A stretch of 64,000 nt of DNA from Amycolatopsis azurea DSM 43854 (GCF_001995215.1 NZ_MUXN01000025.1:186001-250000); one strand, 5' to 3'; positions 28,618-37,616 are shown, counted from the first letter of the stretch. Program-made: numbers and translations. The notes: a model not told the origin generated them from the letters alone.

Positions 28618-28921
28618 GATGGGGTTTTCGAGGCGCCGACAATATGTTACCGCTTGGTAGCGGCGTGTGCACGGCGTGTCGATCGTCCGTGGTGAGCCCC
28701 TGCTCCACAGGGCCGGACCAGGCTCCCCACCAGCTCCCCGGGCTCCCGCCACCCGATCTTGCCCGCCCGGCCGCCGGATCGAAACCGGCCCGTGACGGGT
28801 GTCACGAAGACGCGCCATCTGGTGATCGACATCTCAGCCCCCGGACCGGGGATGCGACGCGGCTCACGCTATCCGGATCGAGTCCCGTCCGTGGCGAAAA
28901 GAAAGGAATTGCCGCCACTAT

Positions 28922-29632
28922 TCACTCCGCGTATTCGGCCGGTTTCGATTCCGCCTTCAGCCAGGCGCGGGCGTGCGCCGACACGAGGTCCGCGAGTTCG
29001 TCCGGCGCGTCCCGCGCCACGAGGTGCCCCGCCGCCGGGACCCGGGCCACGGTGACATGACGATTCGCCGCGCGAAACCGCAGCACGTCGGACTCGCCGA
29101 GCGGCGATCCCGGCCCGCCTTGCACCACGAGAATGGGCAGGTCCAAGGCGCCGGCGGTCGCGAAGAGGGCGGAACCCGAGCCGAGGACGTCCTCCACGAT
29201 CAGGGCATGGCGGTCTCGGAGGCCATGGAAATCGAGCCACGAACGCACCCGGCCCGGGGCGAGGTCGGGGACGACGTCGACGAGCACGAGCCCGGCCACG
29301 AGATCCGCGATCGCGGGATCCGCGAGGGCGGCGAGGCCGGCCAGCCCGCCGATCGAAGCGCCCACGAGGACCAGCGGCGCCGGTTGGCGCCGGATCATCT
29401 CGGCCACGTCGTCGGCCAGCGCCCGCAGCGTGGCCGCGCGGCCGGAACTCTCCCCGTGTCCGCGCAGGTCGAACGCCACCGAGCGGAGGCCGCGCCGAGC
29501 CAGCACCGCGGCGACCGGAGACCACACCCCGCGCCGTTCCCCGCCCGCGTGGAGCAGCAAGACCGTCGGACCGGCTCCGGCCACCGTGCCGCGCAAGGTG
29601 ACTTCGCCCAGGTCGAGGCTGATTTCCGTCAT
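28922..29632 (-). CDS. Alpha/beta-fold hydrolase
   Basis: A 236-residue alpha/beta hydrolase of unknown substrate. LLLHAGGERRGVW provides the oxyanion-hole region, VGASIGGLAG the nucleophile elbow (GxSxG with Ser), VVQGGPGSPLG the acid region, and VPAAGHLVARDAP the catalytic His. No signal peptide is visible, so it is probably cytoplasmic. The ATG at 29632 (MTEISLDLGEV) is preferred over a longer frame that reads through the operator region. It is divergent from a TetR-type gene with two operators between them, so it is most likely the repressed target and may act on the repressor ligand or a related small molecule. Confidence 0.88.
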   Translation of the reverse strand: MTEISLDLGEVTLRGTVAGAGPTVLLLHAGGERRGVWSPVAAVLARRGLRSVAFDLRGHGESSGRAATLRALADDVAEMIRRQPAPLVLVGASIGGLAGLAALADPAIADLVAGLVLVDVVPDLAPGRVRSWLDFHGLRDRHALIVEDVLGSGSALFATAGALDLPILVVQGGPGSPLGESDVLRFRAANRHVTVARVPAAGHLVARDAPDELADLVSAHARAWLKAESKPAEYAE

Positions 29633-29646
29633 CGTGTCCTCCCAGT

Positions 29647-29666
29647 TACCTTGGCCTCTCAAGGTA
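29647..29666. promoter_or_regulatory. TetR operator copy 1
   Basis: The 20-bp imperfect palindrome TACCTTGGCCTCTCAAGGTA lies between the hydrolase and TetR genes, 15 bp upstream of the hydrolase start. It repeats the sequence at 29674-29693 with only 2 differences in the centre. Confidence 0.8.
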
Positions 29667-29673
29667 GCCGGAT

Positions 29674-29693
29674 TACCTTGGCCAATCAAGGTA
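29674..29693. promoter_or_regulatory. TetR operator copy 2
   Basis: The 20-bp palindrome TACCTTGGCCAATCAAGGTA ends 2 bp before the TetR start codon. It is 27 bp centre to centre from copy 1. Binding here should block both divergent promoters. Confidence 0.8.
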
Positions 29694-29695
29694 CG

Positions 29696-30370
29696 ATGCG
29701 GTCCGTGACGCCACCCCGAACACGACGGACACCGGAAGAGGCCCGGCGGCAGATCCTCGACGCGGCCGCTTCGCTGCTCGCCGAGGCCGGTGTCGCGGCC
29801 GTCCAGATGCGCGCGGTGGCCACCCGGGTGGGCATGACCGACGCCGGCGTCGCCCATCATTTCGGCAACCGCGAGAAGCTGCTCGCCGAACTCCTCCGGC
29901 ACGGCGGCCGCCGTCTCCGGGACGCGCTAAGGGACCTTCTCGCGGGATGGCTGGGCCACGACGCCGATCTGCTGGCGTTCACCGAGGCTCTTCACGCCCT
30001 CTACCAGCACGGATACGGCGAACTCGCGGTGGCGCTGCACGCGGCGGGCTGGCGCGATCCGGGCAGCGGCATGCTCGACCCGGTCGTCGACGCCCTGCAC
30101 CGCCTCCGTCCTCTCGGCGCTTCCCTCGAGGACACCCGGCTCGCCGTCGCGGCCCTGCACCAGGCGATGGCGACGGAGTCCCTGTACGGAAGCGCCTTCC
30201 GGCGCAGCGCCGGGCTCACGGGCGACGAGGCTGACGATCCGGGTCCTCAGGTGCGCTGGTGGGCACGCCAGCTCCAGCTCGCGCTCGGCCTCAGGCCTGA
30301 TAAGGACCCTGGCTCCCGAGATCCGGGCTCACCCTCGGGGTCCGCCCCTCCTGCCCCGGCACCGGCGTGA
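29696..30370 (+). CDS. TetR-family transcriptional repressor
   Basis: A 224-residue regulator. The N-terminal helix-turn-helix is clear (RRQILDAAASLLAEAG, VQMRAVATRVGMTDAGVAHHFGNREKLLAELL). The C-terminal ligand-binding half has no recognisable match and ends in a Pro/Ala/Ser-rich tail. It is divergent from the alpha/beta hydrolase gene and preceded by two palindromic operators, pointing to autorepression and control of the hydrolase. The ATG at 29696 lies 2 bp after the second operator; GTG at 29705 is possible. Its 3' end overlaps the convergent membrane-protein gene by 80 bp, so the two transcripts are antisense there. Confidence 0.9.
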   Translation: MRSVTPPRTRRTPEEARRQILDAAASLLAEAGVAAVQMRAVATRVGMTDAGVAHHFGNREKLLAELLRHGGRRLRDALRDLLAGWLGHDADLLAFTEALHALYQHGYGELAVALHAAGWRDPGSGMLDPVVDALHRLRPLGASLEDTRLAVAALHQAMATESLYGSAFRRSAGLTGDEADDPGPQVRWWARQLQLALGLRPDKDPGSRDPGSPSGSAPPAPAPA

Positions 30371-30752
30371 CCGTCGGCTGCCCGGCGACGTCGGCCCGGC
30401 CGGTCTCGCGCTCGCGATAGCGGGTCTCGACCACGCGATCCTCACGACGGCGGGCGAGCACCGACAGGGTGAGCACGTGGGCCACCGCCATGAGCAGCAG
30501 GAACACGCCCAGCCTGCCCACGAACGCGGCGGTCGAACCGGACCAGTCCGGGGCCACGACCGCCAGCAGCGCCAGCAGCCCGATCGCGGCCAGGTGGAAG
30601 ACCGTCACCACCATCCAGGCCACGGATCCGCCGCCCGCACGGCCGTCCGGCCCGTTCAGGTAACGCTTGGCGCCGCGATACAGGATCTGGCCGTCGGCCA
30701 CGACGAAGACCAGGCCGATGATCAGGAAACCCGGAAGCTCGTTGTCGGGCAT
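30291..30752 (-). CDS. Small membrane protein of unknown function
   Basis: A 153-residue protein with about three hydrophobic segments (FLIIGLVFVVADGQIL; VAWMVVTVFHLAAIGLLALLAVV; FVGRLGVFLLLMAVAHVLTL) and a charged, disordered C-terminus rich in Arg, Glu and Pro. No domain is recognised. The ATG at 30752 follows an AGGAGG. Its tail overlaps the end of the convergent TetR gene by 80 bp. Confidence 0.75.
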   Translation of the reverse strand: MPDNELPGFLIIGLVFVVADGQILYRGAKRYLNGPDGRAGGGSVAWMVVTVFHLAAIGLLALLAVVAPDWSGSTAAFVGRLGVFLLLMAVAHVLTLSVLARRREDRVVETRYRERETGRADVAGQPTVTPVPGQEGRTPRVSPDLGSQGPYQA

Positions 30753-30867
30753 CGTTGCCTCCTCCGTTTTCTGAGGAGTACCCACGGAAGACCGCGCGCC
30801 CGGCGCGATGCCTCGATCGTGTGACCCGGCCGGGTGGTCTGGTCGTGAGTGGCAGATCGCCGGTCCG

Positions 30868-30922
30868 GTCCGTGAAGGCCTCCTTGAGGGACCCAGAGTC
30901 CCTCAAGGAGGCCTTCACGGAC
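30868..30922. repeat. Perfect 25-bp inverted repeat, family A (GTCCGTGAAGGCCTCC)
   Basis: Arms 30868-30892 and 30898-30922 are exact reverse complements with a 5-nt loop. A second layer, GTGAGTGGC near 30845 and GCCACTCAC near 30940, surrounds it. The same arm sequence recurs at 37536-37591 and 49636-49690. It lies 36 bp downstream of the 30959-32311 gene and may end its transcript. Confidence 0.92.
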
Positions 30923-30958
30923 CTCGGGCGAGCGAGGTCGCCACTCACCCTCGAACGG

Positions 30959-32311
30959 TCAGCGAATCCCCTGCGAAATGAGCTCCCCCAGGCCTTCGAC
31001 GTCGCCGAGCGCTGCTCGCAGCTCGGCGGCGTACTCTTCAGCCCCGGCCCGCAGGCCCCGTTCGAAGACGCTCGCGGTGTCGAACGCCTCGACGTCCCCG
31101 CCGCTCAGCGCGGCGACCGACTCCTTGACGAGAGCACCGAGCAGCAGCTCCTCCGGCACTCCGGGCGTTCCTTCCAGCGGCCAGACGAGGTCGTCCAGCA
31201 CCGCCTGCCCGCCGACCTCGCGGACCAGGCCCGCCGCGGTGAGCCCCGGCACCCGGAATCCTTCCGGCAACACCGCGCGGAGACTCATGTTGCTCGAAAG
31301 CCAGTGCAGCAGCTGAGCGTTCACGTCCAGCTTGACGCGCCTCGGCGTCAACCAGAGCGTGAGGTTCACGTAGTACTCGGTGAGGCGGTCGAGAACCTCG
31401 CCGCCCTTTTCGAAACCCCACAGGTTGATGTCGAAGTAGTGGTGCCAGGTGGCGTCCGCGACGATCCGCCCGACACCGGCCGCGGCGCCGTCGTACACAG
31501 TGGACACGCCGTAGACCTGGCCGTTGCGCTTGTCCGTGCCCTGCGCGACGATCTCGGGCTTCGGCTGGCCGAGGCGCCCGGCGGGCCACACGTCCGTCGG
31601 GAACTGCGCGGGAATGAGCAGCTGCCCCTCGTGCATGTGGTCCGGGAACACGGTGATCGGGCCCCGCCTGCCCTGGAACAACGCGTGCGGCCTGCCGAAC
31701 CGCTTCCGCAGGATCAGCTCCTGCGGGTACGGGTCGAGGTCGTTCGGGATCGGGTTGTTGATGTCGCTGCCCCACGGGTCCGGCGTGTGGGTGTTGTGGC
31801 TGAACTCGATGCTCGCGTCCGGCCGGTCGTTCCACACTCGCAGCTCACCCGCGCGCGGGACCCGGTGTCCCAGCGCCCGCCCCAGGTTCAGGTAGTCGGG
31901 CAGCGACGGATCCGCTCCCGGCGGACGCGGGTTGGAGTGGTCGCCGGTGATGAGCACACCGCCGCCGGCGTCCATCCAGGACCGCAGCGCCGCGACCTCC
32001 GCGTCCACGAGTTCGTTCTCCGGCTCTCCCGGCATGTTGGACTGCAACAGACCGAAGAACCACACCTGCTCGTATCTGCCCAGTACCTCGGGAGTCAGTT
32101 TTTTGGCGGCATGCCCGCCATCGTGCCGATTGATCAGATCGATCTCGAACTCGGCGAAGAAAGGCTGATTCGCCAGGACGAGATCACGAAGAATGCCAAG
32201 CGCGAAACCATTGTTACCGCTGAAGCCGACAAAATCCGTGTAGAACAGGATTCTGATCTTCGGCTTGGCGAACGGGCTCACGTGATCAGCGACAATACGT
32301 GCTTCGAACAT
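30959..32311 (-). CDS. Conserved hypothetical protein, possibly GATase1/ThuA-like
   Basis: A 450-residue cytoplasmic-looking protein with no firm family assignment. The N-terminal half begins with a beta-strand pattern (KIRILFYTDFVGF) and has VWFFGLLQSN and AGGGVLITGDHSNPRPP, which recall class-I glutamine-amidotransferase-like (ThuA/DUF4159-type) folds that take a flexible-loop strand, but no catalytic Cys-His-Glu triad is obvious. The middle is rich in His, Asp and Trp (FSHNTHTPDPWGSDINNP; WHHYFDINLWGF), perhaps metal-binding; the C-terminus is helical and acidic. The start is ATG 32311, with AAGGGGGA upstream. The 301-bp gap to the divergent transporter gene holds no gene. Confidence 0.7.
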   Translation of the reverse strand: MFEARIVADHVSPFAKPKIRILFYTDFVGFSGNNGFALGILRDLVLANQPFFAEFEIDLINRHDGGHAAKKLTPEVLGRYEQVWFFGLLQSNMPGEPENELVDAEVAALRSWMDAGGGVLITGDHSNPRPPGADPSLPDYLNLGRALGHRVPRAGELRVWNDRPDASIEFSHNTHTPDPWGSDINNPIPNDLDPYPQELILRKRFGRPHALFQGRRGPITVFPDHMHEGQLLIPAQFPTDVWPAGRLGQPKPEIVAQGTDKRNGQVYGVSTVYDGAAAGVGRIVADATWHHYFDINLWGFEKGGEVLDRLTEYYVNLTLWLTPRRVKLDVNAQLLHWLSSNMSLRAVLPEGFRVPGLTAAGLVREVGGQAVLDDLVWPLEGTPGVPEELLLGALVKESVAALSGGDVEAFDTASVFERGLRAGAEEYAAELRAALGDVEGLGELISQGIR

Positions 32312-32612
32312 CAAATGAATCCCCCTTGATCAAAGCGCCGTGCCGTCCTCCCCGGCAGCGCTCTTCCTTCCACGTATACCGAAACTCCGGCGGGCGTGCA
32401 CGGACTTTACGCGCGGCTGAGAAATTCGCCGTGATCAAGCGGCGAAGTGGACGGAATCCCCTTTTTTCAGGTCACGATTCTTGGGGGACGTCGTTATCGC
32501 GGCGGCGGAGAGGCGTCGGGCGGGGGTCGCCGCTTTCGCCCGTACCGGGTGACCTTCCGGCGGCGCGGGCCTGCCACGGTGGAGGAACCAGACCGTCTCC
32601 GGAGGATGCCGC

Positions 32613-33704
32613 ATGGTGCGCATGTCGCTCGACAAGTTCCCCTCGCCCTTGAGACCGCGGGACTCCGGCGAGGCGCTGCCTCGCGCGCTGGTGGTGCTGC
32701 TGGGGTCCGCGGCCGTGGTCATCGTGCTGGCCGGGTTGTACGCGGTCGCCTGGCTCGTCGGGCCGGTGTTCCTCGCCCTCGTCATCGTGATCACCCTCGA
32801 CCCGGTGCGCACTTGGCTGCGCCGCAAGGGTTTGCCCCGCTGGCTCACGGTCGCCGTGCTGGTCGTCACGGTCTACGCCGCGTTGCTCCTGCTGTTCCTG
32901 GTGGTCGTGGTGTCCCTCGCGCAACTGTCGGCCCTGCTCCCCCGTTACGCCGGGCAGGCCGACGAACTCCTCCGGAACGGGATGGCGTTCCTCGGTCGCT
33001 TCGGGGTCGGCGATCAGCAGCTGCGCGAAGTTCTGTCCTCTGTGGACGCCGGGAAGCTGGTCGGTTTCGCCGGTTCCCTGCTCGCCGGGGTCGGCGGGCT
33101 GGTCACGAACCTGGCCTTCCTGCTGGCGCTGATGTTGTTCCTGAGCACCGAATCGGCGTGGGCGGGTCAGCGGCTGGGCCGGATCGCGCGCGACCGGCCG
33201 TGGATCAGCGCGTCGTTGAAGCGGTTCGCCTTCGGCACCCGGCGCTATCTGGTCGTGACGACGGTGTTCGGCGGGGCGGTGGCGGCGCTCGACACCGTCG
33301 CGCTCGCCCTGCTCGGCATTCCGGCCGCCGTGCTGTGGGGCCTGCTGTCCTTCGTCACCAACTACGTGCCCAGCGTGGGCTTCGTGATCGGGGTGATCCC
33401 GCCCGCGCTCATCGCGCTGCTCGACGGCGGCTGGCGGACCATGCTCGTCACGATCGCCGTGTACATCGTGCTGAACTTCGTGGTGCAGTCGTTGATCCAG
33501 CCCAAGTTCGTGGCGGAGTCGGTCGGACTGTCCACTTTGGTCACCGTACTGGCGCTCGTGTTCTGGACGTGGCTGCTCGGTCCCCTCGGCGCGGTCCTGG
33601 CCGTTCCGGCGACTCTGCTGGCGAAGGCGCTGCTCATCGACGTCGATCCCCGTGCCCGTTGGGCGGAGGCGCTGCTGTGCACGCCGGACCGGAGGTCGGG
33701 GTGA
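32613..33704 (+). CDS. AI-2E family transporter (PerM/YdiK-like)
   Basis: A 363-residue integral membrane protein with about eight hydrophobic segments. The pattern is that of the AI-2E exporter superfamily: paired N-terminal helices (VVIVLAGLYAVAWLVGPVFLALVIVITL), a soluble helical stretch, then a conserved C-terminal core (LLSFVTNYVPSVGFVIGVIPPALIAL; VQSLIQPKFVAESVGLSTLVTVLALVFW). Members are proposed to export signals or ions; the substrate here is unknown. The ATG at 32613 follows a GGAGGA. It ends 8 bp before the convergent LuxR gene. Confidence 0.9.
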   Translation: MVRMSLDKFPSPLRPRDSGEALPRALVVLLGSAAVVIVLAGLYAVAWLVGPVFLALVIVITLDPVRTWLRRKGLPRWLTVAVLVVTVYAALLLLFLVVVVSLAQLSALLPRYAGQADELLRNGMAFLGRFGVGDQQLREVLSSVDAGKLVGFAGSLLAGVGGLVTNLAFLLALMLFLSTESAWAGQRLGRIARDRPWISASLKRFAFGTRRYLVVTTVFGGAVAALDTVALALLGIPAAVLWGLLSFVTNYVPSVGFVIGVIPPALIALLDGGWRTMLVTIAVYIVLNFVVQSLIQPKFVAESVGLSTLVTVLALVFWTWLLGPLGAVLAVPATLLAKALLIDVDPRARWAEALLCTPDRRSG

Positions 33705-33712
33705 CCGGCCGC

Positions 33713-36262
33713 TCAGGTCAGGCCGTGGTGGCGTGCGACCACCACGGCCGACCGGCGGTTGTTCACTCCGAGCTTGCCGTAGATGGACCGGACGTGGGTC
33801 TTGACCGTGTTGACCGAGACCGTGAGATCGGACGCGATCTCGTCCAGCGAGCGCTGCGACGGCAGCCTCCGCAGCACGACCTGCTCGCGGTCGGTCAGCT
33901 CGCTGGACGAGGTGTCCGGGACGAGTCTTCCGCGGACGGACTGGGCGAAGCCGTCCAGCGAGCCGAAACCGCCCGAATGGTCGATCAAGAGATTCCTGAC
34001 CCGCGGCTCGGCGAGCGCGAACGGGCGCACCAGCCGGTGGGGCCGGGCGAGAATGAGCGCGCGGTCCAGGGCGTGCAGCGCCAGGGTCCGCCGGTGGGAA
34101 CGCAACGCGAGCGCGGTCTCCGCCAGGCAGGTGTCCACCGGCGTGGCCGGCAGCAGCGCGGGTGCGGACTCGGTGGCACGCAGGACCTTCTCGGCCAGAT
34201 CGGTGTCTTCGACGGCGAGGTGGGCGCGGATCTGGAGCAGGGCCAGCTCCGCGCTGCCCGGCAGTCTTTCCTGCGCCCAGGCGAACACCTCCGCCGCGTG
34301 CAGGCCTTCGCCGCCCACGAGCGCCGCGTGGTGCTCCGCCACCGTGCAGATCGCCGTGAGCTCGCGGGGCAGTTCGAGGTCCACGAGCCGGCGCCGCGCC
34401 ACTCGCATGGCCTGCGAACCGGCCGCCCGGTCACCGGCGTCGAACCGGACCATGCCCTCGAAGAAGCCACGGAGCGGTCCGAGAACCGGTGTGGAGCCGG
34501 GTACCTCCGCTCGCGGGGCCTGCGCCAGCTCGCCGGCCGCCGCCACCGGCTCGAACCGCATCAAGTCGTCGTAGGCCAGCATCAGATGGCATTCGGCGAC
34601 GCCGGGAGAGCGGCGCCATCCGTGCCGTCTCGCGACGGCGAGCGCTCCGATGCACGCCCGTCGCATCGCCGTGTGGTCGCCGAGAAGCGCGGTCGCGACG
34701 GCGAGCGCGAGTCTGCTGTGCAGCACGAGATGTTCGAGACGTTCTCCATGTGCCACGCGCAGCGCCTCTTCGGCGCGAGTGACGGCGTGGCGGCGGGCGC
34801 CCCGGTACAGGGACTGCCAAACCAGATCGAGCTTGTCCCAGGCGACGGTCTCCGGGGATCGCGCCACCGGGGGCACCGCGCTCTCGGGCGGGCGGCTGCC
34901 CGTCACCAGCGCGAGATGGGGCACGGCCAGCAGGCGCAGGCCGTCGTCCCCGAGATCGGTGGCGGCGGCGGTGAACTCCCCGCGCTGGACGTGGTCCAGT
35001 GCGGACGCCAGCCGGAGCCGCGGGCTCGCCGTCAGCGCCCCCGCGCCCAGATAGGCGAGCGCTCCCCGGACGAGTTCCCCGTCTCCTGCCAGCACCTGGC
35101 GCACCGCGTGGTCCCGGACCAGGCGCAGGACGCGTTGGCGGTCGCGGCCCGCGACGGCGTGCGTCAGGGCTTCCCCGAACCGTCCTTCCCCGGCGTACCA
35201 GCGAGCGGCGATCCCTTGCAGCCGCCGTACCCGCGCGGGGGACCGCCGGGCCAGCTCCGCCTGGAGGAAACCGCGCAACAGAGTGGGAATGCGGTAGGTG
35301 TCGGCCGTGGTGCGCACGACCAGCCCGGTGTCGTGCTCCAGCTCGTCCAGTGTCACCCCGGCGTCCGGCGATCCCGACAGACGGGCCGCGAGCGTCGCGC
35401 TCACCGTGTCGCAGACACTGATGCTGAGCAAAAGATCCGACGTCGCCGAAGGCAGCCGAGAGAGCACCTCCTCGGCGAAGAACCGGGCCACGGCGAGCTC
35501 GTCGCCCCCGACATCAGCGACGAGTTCGTCCGCGTCCTCGGCCCCGCGCACCGAGACCGCGGCCCAGCCGTGCGCGGCGGCCCAGCCCGACGTGCGCTCG
35601 GTGAGTTCGCGGACACGGTCTTCGCTCACCGTGGCCCCGGCGGCGCGGAACAGGCTCGCCGTCTCCTCGACGCTGAACCGGAGTTCGGCGGCGCCGAGGC
35701 GGGAGAGCGTGCCTTCGACCTCCAGCCGGGCGAGCCGGAGTTTCGGCTCGACCCGGGTGGCCAGCACCAGCCGCAGCATCGGCGGCTGGTGCCGGGCCAG
35801 CGCGGCGAGCGCTTCCACCGGCTCGGGACGGGAGATTTCCTGGACGTCGTCCAGGACGAGGAACACCGGTTCTCGCAATCCGGCGAACGCGTCGCCGAGA
35901 TCCGCGAGGAACTCGGTGCGTCTCCCGGGCCCGGGTGGTTCCAGCCGGAACATCGAACCGTCTTCCGGCAGCTGTGGACTCCGGCGCAACGCGAAGAGGA
36001 TCGCCGCCCACAGACGGCGTTCGTCGTTGTCGTCGCCGTCGAGCGAAACCCAGGCGACGTCCCGCCGGTCGCGGGCCCATCCGGCCAGCGCCGTGGTCTT
36101 CCCGGATCCGGCCGGGGCCCGGAGCACGGTCACCGGCCGGGTGGTGACGTGGTCGAACAGGGTCATGAGCCGGGAACGCGGGACGAAGATGCCCGGTACC
36201 CGCGGCACTGTCACCTTGGCTCCGGGAATCCGCCAGGACCGCGATGTCGTTCGAGCGGGCAA
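33713..36262 (-). CDS. Large ATP-binding LuxR (MalT/LAL-like) regulator A
   Basis: An 849-residue STAND-type regulator. It has an N-terminal NTPase with Walker A (RAPAGSGKTTALAGW), a Walker B-like VFLVLDDVQEI, a long helical TPR-like middle, and a C-terminal LuxR helix-turn-helix (LTDREQVVLRRLPSQRSLDEIASDLTVSVNTVKTHVRSIYGKLGV). Such proteins activate transcription after ligand and ATP binding. The start is TTG at 36262; the N-terminus then has the same length and spacing as the paralogue at 38361-41021 (both reach KVT(V/I)P at residue 16), and GAGAGG lies upstream. It is the first of two paralogues flanking small membrane-protein genes, suggesting a shared local regulon. Confidence 0.92.
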   Translation of the reverse strand: MPARTTSRSWRIPGAKVTVPRVPGIFVPRSRLMTLFDHVTTRPVTVLRAPAGSGKTTALAGWARDRRDVAWVSLDGDDNDERRLWAAILFALRRSPQLPEDGSMFRLEPPGPGRRTEFLADLGDAFAGLREPVFLVLDDVQEISRPEPVEALAALARHQPPMLRLVLATRVEPKLRLARLEVEGTLSRLGAAELRFSVEETASLFRAAGATVSEDRVRELTERTSGWAAAHGWAAVSVRGAEDADELVADVGGDELAVARFFAEEVLSRLPSATSDLLLSISVCDTVSATLAARLSGSPDAGVTLDELEHDTGLVVRTTADTYRIPTLLRGFLQAELARRSPARVRRLQGIAARWYAGEGRFGEALTHAVAGRDRQRVLRLVRDHAVRQVLAGDGELVRGALAYLGAGALTASPRLRLASALDHVQRGEFTAAATDLGDDGLRLLAVPHLALVTGSRPPESAVPPVARSPETVAWDKLDLVWQSLYRGARRHAVTRAEEALRVAHGERLEHLVLHSRLALAVATALLGDHTAMRRACIGALAVARRHGWRRSPGVAECHLMLAYDDLMRFEPVAAAGELAQAPRAEVPGSTPVLGPLRGFFEGMVRFDAGDRAAGSQAMRVARRRLVDLELPRELTAICTVAEHHAALVGGEGLHAAEVFAWAQERLPGSAELALLQIRAHLAVEDTDLAEKVLRATESAPALLPATPVDTCLAETALALRSHRRTLALHALDRALILARPHRLVRPFALAEPRVRNLLIDHSGGFGSLDGFAQSVRGRLVPDTSSSELTDREQVVLRRLPSQRSLDEIASDLTVSVNTVKTHVRSIYGKLGVNNRRSAVVVARHHGLT

Positions 36263-36345
36263 GTCAACCTCTCGATCGTTCGAAGGATCGCGCCCCCTGT
36301 TCCGCGGAGGCCACGACTGTACTGATCAGCGGTATGGCCTACGGG

Positions 36346-36810
36346 TCACCAGATCTCGTGTGAGGCCTCGTCCCCGTGCACGAGCACCGCCCAGATCACC
36401 AGGACGTCCAGGGCGATCACCACCACACCCCATATCGGGTACGCGGACAGGAACACCAGTTGCCCCAGCGCGTTGAACCCGGCGAGTACGACAGTGATGA
36501 TGCGGGCCCAAGGCGCACCTGTGAACAACGCGCTCCCCGCGAGCACGGCCAATGCCCCGACGATCAGGTGGATCCACCCCCAGGCGCCGAGGTCGAACAC
36601 GAGCAACCCCGACGGGCCGATCAGGTAATAGGTCTGGTCGAACAGCGCGACCAGCCCCTCCACCGCGGTGAACAGACCCGCCATGACGGTGATCGATCCG
36701 GCGAACCAGATCCAGCCGGACCGGCGGGACCGGGAGACGCCCGGGTCCGGCCGATCCGGCGGCGGCCCGGTCCCGGCCGTGGTGGTCCAGTGATGCGCTC
36801 TTTCGCTCAT
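36346..36810 (-). CDS. Four-helix membrane protein (DUF7144-like)
   Basis: A 154-residue membrane protein. After a soluble N-terminus of about 40 residues come four hydrophobic segments: FAGSITVMAGLFTAVEGLVALF; WIHLIVGALAVLAGSALF; IITVVLAGFNALGQLVFL; VVVIALDVLVIWAVLV. The WxHL..G and ALDVLVIWA motifs fit the DUF7144 family common in actinobacteria; function unknown. A GAGGGA lies upstream of the ATG at 36810. It is 84 bp upstream of regulator A on the same strand and could be co-transcribed with it. Confidence 0.82.
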   Translation of the reverse strand: MSERAHHWTTTAGTGPPPDRPDPGVSRSRRSGWIWFAGSITVMAGLFTAVEGLVALFDQTYYLIGPSGLLVFDLGAWGWIHLIVGALAVLAGSALFTGAPWARIITVVLAGFNALGQLVFLSAYPIWGVVVIALDVLVIWAVLVHGDEASHEIW

Positions 36811-37013
36811 GGTCCCTCTTTTCGGGAGGAGAGGCTGCGGACTGGGGCGATCATGGTGCGTTCACCGGGACAGGGGCCTCGCCCGCGTCAGGTGAGATCA
36901 GGCCTGGCCGGAGGGGTTTCCGCCCCACACGGCGCGGGCGATGCGGGGTGGCGGCGTCCCGGGCACAGTGCCGCTCGGACACCCCCGCTTCGCCGACCGA
37001 GGAGGACCGCACC

Positions 37014-37520
37014 ATGAGTTCGCTGACCGTATGGGCCTTTCCCACCGCCGACGGCGCCGAAAACGCGCTCGCGCTGCTGGAACGAATGCAGAAGCAACAG
37101 CTCATCTCGATCGCCGACGCCGCCTATGTCACCTGGCCGGAAGACCGGAAGAAGCCGAAGACGAAGGACCTCGGCTCGTTGACCGGCGCCGGTGCGCTGG
37201 GCGGCGGGTTCTGGGGGTTCCTGTTCGGCCTGATCTTCCTGGTGCCCCTGCTGGGGATGGCGGTCGGCGCCGCGATCGGGGCGCTGACCGGCTCGCTTTC
37301 CCATGTCGGCATCGACGAAGACTTCATCGCCACCGTCCGGGCGCGAGTCACGCCGGGCACTTCCGCGCTGTTCGTGATGGCGGACGGCGCCGTGCTGGAC
37401 CGGGTCGCCGAGCCGTTCAAGGAGACCGGCGCCACCCTGGTGACCACCAACCTGTCCGACGAGGAAGAGGCGCGGCTGCGGACCGCGTTCGGCGAGTCCC
37501 CGCTCCCCGAACGGCTCTGA
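37014..37520 (+). CDS. DUF1269 family membrane protein
   Basis: A 168-residue protein of the DUF1269/TIGR-type group. It has an N-terminal soluble domain (LTVWAFPTADGAENALALLERM; DAAYVTWPEDRKKPKTKD), a central glycine-rich membrane hairpin (GAGALGGGFWGFLFGLIFLVPLLGMAVGAAIGALTG), and a second soluble domain (FIATVRARVTPGTSALFVM). Function is unknown, though the family is often found near stress genes. The start is the ATG at 37014 with GAGGAGG upstream; a longer frame to 36948 lacks such a site. A family-A repeat follows 16 bp past the stop. Confidence 0.9.
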   Translation: MSSLTVWAFPTADGAENALALLERMQKQQLISIADAAYVTWPEDRKKPKTKDLGSLTGAGALGGGFWGFLFGLIFLVPLLGMAVGAAIGALTGSLSHVGIDEDFIATVRARVTPGTSALFVMADGAVLDRVAEPFKETGATLVTTNLSDEEEARLRTAFGESPLPERL

Positions 37521-37535
37521 TCCCGCGTCACGCGA

Positions 37536-37591
37536 GTCCGTGAAGGCCTCCTTGAGGGACTTCTGGGTCCCTCAAGGAGGCCTTCACGGAC
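37536..37591. repeat. Perfect 25-bp inverted repeat, family A
   Basis: Arms 37536-37560 and 37567-37591 are identical to those of the repeat at 30868-30922; only the 6-nt loop differs. It sits between convergent genes (ends at 37520 and 37617), suiting a two-way terminator. Confidence 0.92.
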
Positions 37592-37616
37592 AGGGCCGGA
37601 ACAGGGCCGGAACCCG

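Noticed and set aside
28582..28921. Search for vanR/vanS or a VanR site upstream of vanH.
   Set aside because: No two-component genes are present in the window and no convincing direct-repeat site was recognised.
32447..36325. Long plus-strand frame over the AI-2E gene and the LuxR regulator.
   Set aside because: It runs through the AI-2E gene in another frame and antisense to the LuxR gene; composition is arginine-rich and no domain fits.
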